Shown here in pieces: positions 39,374 through 46,603 of a stretch of 48,058 nt of DNA. Both the position numbers and the translations under genes were made by a program. The stretch spans positions 1 through 48,058 of the forward strand of contig JAFAYV010000032.1 in the NCBI GenBank assembly GCA_019240115.1, read 5' to 3'. The notes beneath the pieces are model-generated. The model ran no database searches and was not told the origin of the DNA. It saw only the letters and a program-made list of their open reading frames with translations. The DNA is from Solirubrobacterales bacterium (GTDB lineage Bacteria > Actinomycetota > Thermoleophilia > Solirubrobacterales > Solirubrobacteraceae). Each line of letters begins with the position of its first letter. Position 1 is the first letter of the stretch.

Positions 39374-40390
39374 GTGATCTCGAGGCCGAGCCCGCCTGAC
39401 CGGCGCGAAAGGTGGAGCAGACGCGGTGCTCGGGGAGTGGGTACGGCGGTCCTCGGCGCGTTGTCGATCGGCGTGCTGCTGTGGGTGGCCCCGCCGCGGC
39501 AGGTGATCGATTCGATCGCCGGCATGGATCCCGTCTGGCTTCTCGCGGCCGTCGGTTTGGAGGTGTCCTCGTGCCTGAGCTACGTGGTGGTGTTCCGGCG
39601 GTTCTTTCCGGAGGCGTCACGTCCCGACGGCCGGCGCGTGGCATGGATCGCCATGGGTGCCGGGGCGGTGCTTCCGGGCGGGAACTTCTCGTCGGCGGCG
39701 GCGACGGGCTTGCTGCTGCGCCACCATCGCATCGGAGCGCGTTGTCTGGTGCAGCGGTGCGGGGCGCTGCTGTGTTTGCTCACCCTGTTCGGCTTTGTCG
39801 TCAATGGACTGGCCGGAGCGCTTCTCCTCGTGGGGATCGGAGATGGTCCACACGACGGTGCGCACGCCGGGATCCCAATCCTGGTCTCGCTGTTGGTGAT
39901 CAGCACAGCCACGATCGCCATGCTCCTGGGCCGCCGCTGGGGAGCACGCGCTCCGACACCGGTACGGGCTCTGACAGAGTCGCTTGAAGCTGCGCGCGAC
40001 TCGCTCTTGGCGCCGCATTGGCGCATGCTCGGCGCCGGTGGGTTTCTGTTGTTCGATATCGCCGCGCTCTGGGCCGCGTGCCGCGCGACCGGCCATCCCA
40101 TCGGCGGGCTGGCGCTGGCACTGGCGTACTTCATCGGCTACCTGGCCACGATGCTCCCGATGCCGGCGGGCATCGGCGTGCTGGACTCCGGCCTCGCCGG
40201 CGCGCTCGTCCTGTACCGATTCCCGCCGGCTGCCGCCGTCGGAGCCGTGCTCCTCTACCACGCCATCTCGATCTGGGTGCCCAGCATCGGCGGACTTGCC
40301 CACTGGCTGCCTGCACGCTGGCGGCTGCGCGCGAGCACCACCGCCCCCTCCGTCAAGCCACCCGCGAGCACACCCGCGGTCGGCGGCTAA
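39374..40390 (+). CDS. YbhN/lysylphosphatidylglycerol synthase-TM family membrane protein
   Basis: The 338-residue protein has about eight membrane segments, with no catalytic LPG synthase domain. Features are an Arg-rich N-terminus, MDPVWLLAAVGLEVSSCLSYVVVFRRFFPE, a conserved PGGNFSSAAATGLLLRH (the family's polar loop), and LPMPAGIGVLDSGLAGALVLY near the end, matching the UPF0104 flippase-like family. It may flip a lipid or glycolipid. GTG start. The gene is 226 nt from the SDR remnant and 52 nt before the asparaginase; co-transcription with the latter is possible. Confidence 0.85.
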   Translation: MISRPSPPDRRERWSRRGARGVGTAVLGALSIGVLLWVAPPRQVIDSIAGMDPVWLLAAVGLEVSSCLSYVVVFRRFFPEASRPDGRRVAWIAMGAGAVLPGGNFSSAAATGLLLRHHRIGARCLVQRCGALLCLLTLFGFVVNGLAGALLLVGIGDGPHDGAHAGIPILVSLLVISTATIAMLLGRRWGARAPTPVRALTESLEAARDSLLAPHWRMLGAGGFLLFDIAALWAACRATGHPIGGLALALAYFIGYLATMLPMPAGIGVLDSGLAGALVLYRFPPAAAVGAVLLYHAISIWVPSIGGLAHWLPARWRLRASTTAPSVKPPASTPAVGG

Positions 40391-40442
40391 TGGCCGTCCT
40401 CGGCGCTCGCCACGCTCGTGGCGCGAACTCGATGGGCGCGCC

Positions 40443-41417
40443 ATGATCGTGGTGATCGCCACCGGCGGGACGATCGCCTCGCGGCCCGGCCGCGAGGGCG
40501 TGGTGGCGAGCATGAGCGGAGATGATCTGATCGCGGCCGTTCCCGAGCTCAGCGAGGAGGGACCGCTCGAGGTGGTTGATCTCATGCGCGTCAACGCGTT
40601 CGCGCTGAGCGTCGAGCAGGTGTTTGAGATCGCCGGCGCGGCGCGCGACGCGGCCGCGCGACCGGAGGTGGCGGGGGTCGTGGTCACCCACGGCACCGAC
40701 ACCATGGAGGAGTCGGCCTACCTCACCGACCTGCTGCACGCTGGCCCTGAGCCGATCGTGTTCACCGGCGCGCAGCGCCACGCCGGCATGACCGGCGGCG
40801 ACGGGCCGGCCAACCTGCTCAACGCCGTCCGCATCGCCCGGGCGCCGGAGTCTCGTGACCTCGGCGCCGTGATCGCGCTCGAGGGAACGATCGAGGCCGC
40901 ACGGGAGGCGACCAAGGTCGACAGCTGGGCGCTGCGCGCGTTCGGCTCCCCCGGCGCCGGCCCGCTGGGCGACATCGGCGCCGACGGCGTACGGGTCCGG
41001 CGTCGGCGGTCGCGGCCGGCGGGCTTCCCTGACTTGGACACGCTGGAGCCGAGCGTCGCCTTGATCAGGCTCGTGGTCGGCATCGGCGGGGAGCTCATCC
41101 GCTCGGCGATGAGCGCCGGAGCCCGCGGCCTGGTGCTGGAGGCCTTCGGCGTGGGTAACGCCAACCCGGACGTGGTGGCGGCGGTCGCCGAGGCGGTCGA
41201 GGCCGGCGTCGTCGTGCTGGTCACCTCACGGTGTCATGCCGGCGCGGTGGCGCCGCTCTACGGCAACGGCGGCGGGCATGATCTCGCGCTGGCCGGCGCC
41301 GTGCCCGCGGGCGATCTGCGAGGTCCCAAAGCACGGATGCTGCTGATGGCTGCGCTGGGAGCCGCCCGGGGACGTCCCGGGCGGGCGGTCGAGCTCGCGC
41401 GTCTGCACTTCACGTGA
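40443..41417 (+). CDS. L-asparaginase (type I/II family)
   Basis: The protein has 324 residues. Catalytic triad regions are clear: ATGGTIAS with the nucleophile Thr near residue 9, and VTHGTDTMEESAY with the second Thr, Asp; a Lys in EATKVDSWALRAF completes it. The C-terminal domain has GARGLVLEAFGVGNANP and VVLVTSRCHAGAVAPLYG. No signal peptide, so it is cytoplasmic. It converts Asn (perhaps Gln or another amide) to the acid and ammonia. ATG at 40443 is chosen from a very long upstream-open frame because MIVVIATGGTIA is the family start. It precedes a deacetylase and a CobW GTPase on the same strand. Confidence 0.9.
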   Translation: MIVVIATGGTIASRPGREGVVASMSGDDLIAAVPELSEEGPLEVVDLMRVNAFALSVEQVFEIAGAARDAAARPEVAGVVVTHGTDTMEESAYLTDLLHAGPEPIVFTGAQRHAGMTGGDGPANLLNAVRIARAPESRDLGAVIALEGTIEAAREATKVDSWALRAFGSPGAGPLGDIGADGVRVRRRRSRPAGFPDLDTLEPSVALIRLVVGIGGELIRSAMSAGARGLVLEAFGVGNANPDVVAAVAEAVEAGVVVLVTSRCHAGAVAPLYGNGGGHDLALAGAVPAGDLRGPKARMLLMAALGAARGRPGRAVELARLHFT

Positions 41418-41504
41418 GCGACCTGGCTCGATCGCGCAGAGGCAGGCTTGGCCGGCCGCCGCCACGGGTAGACGAATGTAGGTCGGCGAGCGAGAGGGGA
41501 GAAC

Positions 41505-42389
41505 ATGCCTGAAAAGGACATCGTGGTGGCCTACGGGGTCGACGTCGACGCGGTCGCCGGCTGGCTGGGCTCCTATGGCGGTGAGGACTCTCCCGATGAC
41601 ATCTCCCGCGGCCTGTTCGCCGGCGAGGTCGGGGCTCCCCGCCTGCTGCGCCTGTTTGAGCGCTACGGGCTGCGCACGACGTGGTTCATCCCCGGACATT
41701 CGGTGGAGACCTTCCCTGACCAGATGCGTGCCGTCGTCGACGCGGGCCACGAGATCGGGGTCCACGGCTACTCGCACGAGAACCCGATCGCGATGACCGA
41801 GGCCCAGGAGGAGGAGGTCCTGCTGCACTGCATCGACCTGGTGAGCGAGCTGGGGGGCCGGCGGCCCACCGGCTACGTCGCACCGTGGTGGGAGTTCTCC
41901 ACCATCACCAACGAGCTTCTGCTGCGCAACGGCATCAAGTACGACCATTCGCTGATGCACAACGACTTCCATCCCTACCGCGTGCGGGTCGGCGATCACT
42001 GGACGAAGATCGACTACTCCAAGCCGGCATCGGAATGGATGAAGCCGCTGCAGCGTGGCGAGGAGACCGATCTGATCGAGATCCCAGCCAACTGGTTCCT
42101 GGACGATCTGCCGCCGATGATGTTCATCAAGGGCTCGCCCAACAGCCACGGGTTCGTCAACCCGCGCGACATCGAGGAGATGTGGCGCGACCAGTTCGAC
42201 TGGGTCTATCGCGAGCACGACTACGCGGCGTTCACGATGACCGTCCACCCCGACGTCAGCGGCCGCCCGCAGGTCCTGCTCGCCCACGAGCGGCTGATCG
42301 AGCACATCAGCGCCAAGCCCGGGGTCCGCTGGGTCACCTTCGACGAGATCGCCGACGACTTCGACCGCCGCCACCCGCGCGGCGGCTGA
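41505..42389 (+). CDS. Polysaccharide deacetylase family protein (possible cyclic-imide/amide hydrolase)
   Basis: A 294-residue NodB-type barrel: [15 protein letters not shown] supplies the motif-1 Asp (residue 13-15), [25 protein letters not shown] (zinc His pair), and [13 protein letters not shown]. The TM-free sequence resembles HP0310/PuuE-like members that act on cyclic imides or allantoin, not cell-wall sugars, since there is no signal peptide. GAGAGGGGAG precedes ATG. It is followed within 30 nt by the CxxC protein and a CobW GTPase, a combination that suggests metal delivery to this zinc enzyme (inference). Confidence 0.85.
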   Translation: MPEKDIVVAYGVDVDAVAGWLGSYGGEDSPDDISRGLFAGEVGAPRLLRLFERYGLRTTWFIPGHSVETFPDQMRAVVDAGHEIGVHGYSHENPIAMTEAQEEEVLLHCIDLVSELGGRRPTGYVAPWWEFSTITNELLLRNGIKYDHSLMHNDFHPYRVRVGDHWTKIDYSKPASEWMKPLQRGEETDLIEIPANWFLDDLPPMMFIKGSPNSHGFVNPRDIEEMWRDQFDWVYREHDYAAFTMTVHPDVSGRPQVLLAHERLIEHISAKPGVRWVTFDEIADDFDRRHPRGG

Positions 42390-42417
42390 CGCGACGATCG
42401 CCTGAGGCCCGAGCGCG

Positions 42418-42750
42418 ATGTGCGTCCTGTGCGGGGAGCCGCTCAGCGACGTGCACTGGGCCGACCGCGAAGCCGACCCGGCGCCCATCGGGGTCGCGCT
42501 CGCCGGCGAGGACCGCGACGGCGACCGCCGGCGGGCATGGCTGCGCCGGCTGGCCGTCCTGCGCCCCGTGCTCGGCGCCTACGGCCTCACCGTCCGCGAC
42601 TGGAACGGCCGCCGGCTCGTCCTCGCTGACGGCAAGGGCGCCTCGGCGCTGGCTCGCGACCTCGCTGAGGTCTGGTCGAGCGCCGCGCGGCTGTCGGTCC
42701 GGATGCCCGACCCGCTCGACCCCGAGCTCCTGCGCCGCCTCAAGCCATGA
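42418..42750 (+). CDS. Small CxxC protein encoded with a CobW GTPase
   Basis: The 110-residue protein has an N-terminal CVLCGEPLSDVHW (CxxC, likely zinc site) and is then highly charged and helical (DRRRAWLRRLAVLRPVL, GLTVRDWNGRRLVLADGKG). I recognise no named domain, but proteins of this type occur beside CobW/COG0523 GTPases. Its stop overlaps the CobW start by 4 nt (ATGA). It may be a metal-binding partner or client of the GTPase. It is not a shadow, as both neighbours are in different, clearly coding frames. Confidence 0.7.
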   Translation: MCVLCGEPLSDVHWADREADPAPIGVALAGEDRDGDRRRAWLRRLAVLRPVLGAYGLTVRDWNGRRLVLADGKGASALARDLAEVWSSAARLSVRMPDPLDPELLRRLKP

Positions 42751-43730
42751 CTCCCCGGCCGGTCACCGTCATCACCGGCTTTCTCGGGAGCGGCAAGACG
42801 ACCTTGATCGCGCGGATGCTGGGCGAGCCCGAGCTCGACGAGGCAGCGGTCATCGTCAACGAGCTGGGCGAGGTGGCGCTCGATCACGACCTCGTGCGTC
42901 CGATGGGCGAGCGCGCGATCGCGGTCGCCGGAGGGTGTGCCTGCTGCGCTCGACGAGCCGACCTCGTGGACGCGCTGCGCGACCTGGGCGAGCTCGACGA
43001 CCGGGGACGGCGGCCGGTGCGCCGGGTGGTGATCGAGACCAGCGGCCTCGCCGACCCCGCCCCGATCCTGGCCACGATCGCCTCCGATCCCGTCTTGCGC
43101 CACCAGTACTCCGTGCAGACGGTCATCGCAGTGGTGGACGCGATCGATGGCGCGGCGCAGCTCGAGCTCCGACCCGAGGCGCGGGCCCAGGCCGCGGCCG
43201 CCGACTGGCTGGTCATCAGCAAAGGCGACCTCGCCGGCGCCGACCGCGTCGACGCGCTGCGCCGGCGGCTGATCGCGCTCAACCCCGCCGCCCGCGTCGT
43301 CGAGGCGACCCGGGGACAGATGGATGTGGTGCCGCTGTTGGAAAGCCACAGCCCCTCGCGGACGGCCGATCCCTGCGTGCCGGCCCGCCACGGCGCGGGC
43401 GCGGTGCGCACGGTCGCGCTGAACCTGGACCACCCGCTCGACTGGACGGTCTTCGGCGTATGGCTGAGCATGCTCGTCCATGCCCACGGCGAGCGGATGC
43501 TGCGCTTCAAGGCGCTGGTCGACGCCGGCGGCACAGGACCGGTGGAGCTCGACGGCGTGCGCCATATCATCCACCCCCCCATCCACCACGACCGCTGGCG
43601 CGACGGCGTCCGCGACTCGCGGCTGGTCTTCATCGTCGACGGCCTGGACTCCGACGACCTGCTGGCGTCTCTGCACGCCTTCCAGCGCCACCTGACACCG
43701 GACGCCGACGAAGCCGCCACGCCGTGGTGA
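42747..43730 (+). CDS. CobW/COG0523-family GTPase (metallochaperone)
   Basis: The protein has 327 residues. P-loop GFLGSGKTTL at about 9-18, VIVNELGEVALDHDL (switch), the metal motif GGCACC (CxCC), ETSGLADPAPI and the guanine-specificity loop SKGD in place of NKxD are present. The C-terminal CobW domain includes FGVWLSMLVHAHGERMLRFKALVD and VRHIIHPPIHHDRW. Family members load Zn, Co or Fe into target metalloenzymes using GTP. The nearby deacetylase is the most likely client. Overlap with the CxxC gene indicates coupling. Confidence 0.9.
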   Translation: MTPRPVTVITGFLGSGKTTLIARMLGEPELDEAAVIVNELGEVALDHDLVRPMGERAIAVAGGCACCARRADLVDALRDLGELDDRGRRPVRRVVIETSGLADPAPILATIASDPVLRHQYSVQTVIAVVDAIDGAAQLELRPEARAQAAAADWLVISKGDLAGADRVDALRRRLIALNPAARVVEATRGQMDVVPLLESHSPSRTADPCVPARHGAGAVRTVALNLDHPLDWTVFGVWLSMLVHAHGERMLRFKALVDAGGTGPVELDGVRHIIHPPIHHDRWRDGVRDSRLVFIVDGLDSDDLLASLHAFQRHLTPDADEAATPW

Positions 43731-43838
43731 CGCGCTCGCGGGCGGGCGCGATGACCTGCTGCCCGGGTGCCGCGACGCCCTCGGAGTCCTGCTTTCGACT
43801 CGGCGACGAGCATCCCGACCGGATTTGCGAGAACCCTC

Positions 43839-43854
43839 CCTTGCGCGCGCAAGG
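43839..43854. promoter_or_regulatory. Perfect 16-bp palindrome
   Basis: CCTTGCGCGCGCAAGG is fully self-complementary and lies in the 284-base gap between the CobW gene and the SnoaL-like gene. It is 160 nt before the next start, where an operator would fit. No protein can be assigned. Confidence 0.4.
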
Positions 43855-44014
43855 CGGGGCGCTGCTCGCGTCGGCAGAAAGCTCGCGACATCCCGTCCTT
43901 GACTTGGCCCGGGGTTCGCGGAGCTAACGAAGACTTCTTCCTCAGACATCTCGGTCTCTCATTCCGCGATCAGGCGACCGCGACGGCTCTCCCGTCCAAG
44001 GCATAATCACGGTC

Positions 44015-44368
44015 ATGCCTCTGTACGCATCGATGTTCGAAGACATCGACCGCATGGACGCGGTCGCGTGGGCCAACTGGCTCACGGACGACGCGCGGTT
44101 TCGCTTCGGGAACGGCGCGGAGACCACAACGCGCGACGCGGCGCGCCAGGGCCTGGCCGACTTCTACGGCCTGATCGACGGGGTCAGTCACCGAATGCTC
44201 GACCACTGGGAGAGCGGCCCTACCACGATCGTGCGATCCGACGTCACCTACATCCGCAAAGACGGGGCCACCGTCACGGTCCCGATCGTGACCATCTACC
44301 ACGAGCGTGACGACGGCAAGATCGACGACTACCGCGTCTACGGGGACGTCGCCCCCGTGTTCGCCTGA
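44015..44368 (+). CDS. SnoaL-like / NTF2-fold protein
   Basis: The protein has 117 residues with a cone-shaped NTF2 fold: DAVAWANWLTDDARFRFGN early, ARQGLADFYGLIDGVSHRMLDHWE, then strands TTIVRSDVTYIRKDG, VPIVTIYHERDDGKIDDYRVYGD. Such proteins are isomerases, cyclases, dehydratases or binding proteins in aromatic and polyketide pathways. It is 18 nt before a ring-cleaving dioxygenase, probably in one operon. The start may be ATG 44015 or 44033. Confidence 0.8.
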   Translation: MPLYASMFEDIDRMDAVAWANWLTDDARFRFGNGAETTTRDAARQGLADFYGLIDGVSHRMLDHWESGPTTIVRSDVTYIRKDGATVTVPIVTIYHERDDGKIDDYRVYGDVAPVFA

Positions 44369-44386
44369 GCCGCGGAGGAGAACGCG

Positions 44387-45343
44387 ATGAGCAGCAGGAT
44401 CGTCGGCAACCACCACATCACGCTGTCGACTGGCGGCGCCCAGGAGGACTGGGACTTTCACACGCAGGCGCTCGGACTGCGGCCGGTCAAGAAGACGATG
44501 CTCTACGACGGCGCCGAGCCGGTCTACCACCTGTACTACGCCAACGCCGACATCGACGCGGGGTCGATCCTGACGTCGTTCCCGATGCGCCAGCAGGGCA
44601 AGATGGGCCGCCGGGGCTCCAACCAGATCAAGGAGATCGGCCTCTCGATCGACGTCGGTTCGATCGACTACTGGGCCAACCGGCTCGATCAGCTGCGCTT
44701 CGCGACCGAGCACACCGAGGCGCTTGGCACCAAGCGCCTGCGCTTCGCCCACCCGTGCGGGATTCCGTACACGCTGGTTGGCACGAGCGGCGATAACCGC
44801 CGCGGCTACGGCGAGGGCGGCGTCCCATCCGAGCACGGGATCAAGGGTGCCTACGCGTCCGTGATCTCTGTCATCGACCCCGACGAGATGGTCATGTACC
44901 TCGAGACGGGTCTCGAAGCCAAGAAGGTCGACGAGGACGGCCCGCAACAGGCGTTCGAGGTGGCCGGCGGGTTCGGCGGCCGCGTGGAGATCGTCCACGA
45001 GCCCGAACTGCGGCCGGGGACGTGGCACTTCGCCGAGGGCACGCCGCACCACTGGGCGTGGGACGTCACCGACGAGGACAACCAGATGGGGCTCAAGGGC
45101 TTCATCGAGGGGCTCGGCTACACCGACGTGACCGAGCAGAAGGACCGCGGCTACTTTCTGTCGTGCTACAACCGCACGCCCGGGGGCGCGCTGTTCGAGT
45201 ACGCGTTCACGCCCGCCGATCGCGGCTTCCTGATCGACGAGCCCGAGGACCAGCTCGGCACGACGGTCCAGATCCCGCCGCCGTTCGCGCACCTGGCGCA
45301 AGAGATGCTCGACTACCTCGAGCCCATCGAAGACCACCGCTGA
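44387..45343 (+). CDS. VOC ring-cleaving dioxygenase, PcpA/LinE (hydroquinone 1,2-dioxygenase)-like
   Basis: The 318-residue protein has two VOC modules. Fe(II) ligands are likely the His in GNHHITLS (~10-11), the His in TPHHWAWDV (~223) and the Glu in ALFEYAF (~272). Length and layout match the PcpA/LinE/MhqO group, which cleaves hydroquinones rather than catechols. GCGGAGGAGAACG precedes its ATG. A hydroquinone dioxygenase here would be distinct from the operon at 27-37 kb and could relate to the right-edge flavoprotein's aromatic substrate. The exact ring substituents are unknown. Confidence 0.88.
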   Translation: MSSRIVGNHHITLSTGGAQEDWDFHTQALGLRPVKKTMLYDGAEPVYHLYYANADIDAGSILTSFPMRQQGKMGRRGSNQIKEIGLSIDVGSIDYWANRLDQLRFATEHTEALGTKRLRFAHPCGIPYTLVGTSGDNRRGYGEGGVPSEHGIKGAYASVISVIDPDEMVMYLETGLEAKKVDEDGPQQAFEVAGGFGGRVEIVHEPELRPGTWHFAEGTPHHWAWDVTDEDNQMGLKGFIEGLGYTDVTEQKDRGYFLSCYNRTPGGALFEYAFTPADRGFLIDEPEDQLGTTVQIPPPFAHLAQEMLDYLEPIEDHR

Positions 45344-45433
45344 CGAGGCTGGCCACGTGTGTCGGCAGCCTCCCGCGGCCCCCGGAGTCATGTTGCGACG
45401 GACCCCAGCAGCGTCGAGTCGGGCGCCGGTGCA

Positions 45434-45783
45434 GCGGCGACCCTGAACGCCCAGCACCCGGTGCCCGGCGCCCTGGTGGATCCGACCGAGCTTCTTGACG
45501 TCGATGCGGATCAACTCGCCCGGCCGCTGTCGCTCATGGCGCTGAGCGGGCTCTAAGCCAAGCCGGCCTAGCTCGCCCATCGCGATCGGCGTCAGGAGAC
45601 CCGAGACGGTCGAGAGCGGCATCTCGAGCACCTCGGCGATCTCTGCCCCGGTCATCCGCAGCCGCCGGAGCGCCGCGATCACCTCGATGCGCCGCTCATC
45701 AGTTCGGTTCGCGACTGCGGCCGGGGCAGAGGAGCGATCCACCAGCCCCTCCAGACCCCCCTGACGGTGCCGTGCAGCTTCAT
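45434..45783 (-). mobile_element. IS481-family transposase remnant
   Basis: Reading leftward, MKLH at 45783 is followed, after a frameshift at a six-C/G run (45756-45761), by GGLEGLVDRSSAPAAVANRT, RLRMTGAEIAEVLEMPLSTVSGLL and RPGELIRIDVKKLGRI, ending near VLGVQGRR. These are the helix-turn-helix and the start of the catalytic domain of IS481 transposases. The N-terminal ~40 residues and the whole DDE domain beyond the first Asp region are absent. No terminal inverted repeats were identified. It is dead, and marks a former insertion next to the aromatic genes. Confidence 0.8.
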
Positions 45784-45884
45784 CCGGTGTCCTCCTTGGG
45801 ACGACGCCAGCGGTCGCCCGCCGTATTACCCGCACCATCGCTCCTAGCGGCAGTTCGTCTTGTCGAGTGACATTGCGTCCCGAA

Positions 45885-46327
45885 CTCCCTGTACCTGGCG
45901 GCGATCATTGCTCAGTTCCGGGAGCTGGAGCGCGAAGCGCTCTGGCCCGGCGGCCACGCGATCGGGGGGAGCGTTGTCGTTCGACCCAGCGCGCAGATGG
46001 CAAGAGAACGATCAACGGTGTGCGTCTTTCCATCCGGGTATGGGGGACCGGTTCGATCTGACGTTGGAGTGCATCCGCCGGCATTACCTGGAGGAGCCCA
46101 GTCCGCCGGCGATGTGCTCGCCCGGTACGAGGGCTTCTTCGGGCTATTCGGCGAGCTTCTCCGGCTGCGTTGAGTTCTCCCACCTACAGGATCTGGTCAC
46201 CGGACCCCTCCGCAGTGCGGTTCTTCATGCCGTTCGAGGACTTCCGCGGGTCGCCGCTGCCGGGACCCTCGACACGTACCTCTATCACCAACGCGCGACC
46301 GAGTTCATGGAAGCGCGTCAGCGGCGG
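45885..46327 (+). pseudogene. Decayed DUF6994-type hypothetical protein
   Basis: Across several frames, segments of one widespread actinobacterial hypothetical protein can be read: LAAIIAQFRELERE, GKRTINGVRL, GDRFDLTLECIRRHYLEEPS, DVLARYEGFFGLFGEL, EFSHLQDLV, SAVRFFMPFEDFRG, and TLDTYLYHQRATEFMEARQRR. Frame changes occur at least three times, so it cannot be translated. It lies directly beside the IS481 remnant. The DUF number is from memory; the function of the family is not known to me. The following ~275 bases to 46603 hold no gene. Confidence 0.65.
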
Positions 46328-46603
46328 AGCGCCGCTGACGTTTCGGAGAATCCGCCCGATGGCGTGGTCGACACGGGAGGCGGCGGCTGGCAAGACCGCG
46401 AGGATGACCTACGGCGACTCGTCGACCAAGTCACCGCCACGTACTATCCGCCACCTGACAGACTGCTCCGCACGGGATCTGCCTGGCTCCGCGCGCACGT
46501 GCACCCCCGGACATGCGGCCCTGCGCGCAATGGCTGGCTCGACTGCCGGGGCGGCGCTAGATTGCGCAACGCAAGCCGGTACCGCTCCGTCAGGAGGTCG
46601 TCA

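Noticed and set aside
43970-45838. 622-residue minus-strand frame
   Set aside because: Only its first part matches IS481 transposase; the rest is antisense to the PcpA-like and SnoaL-like genes and has no motif of its own.
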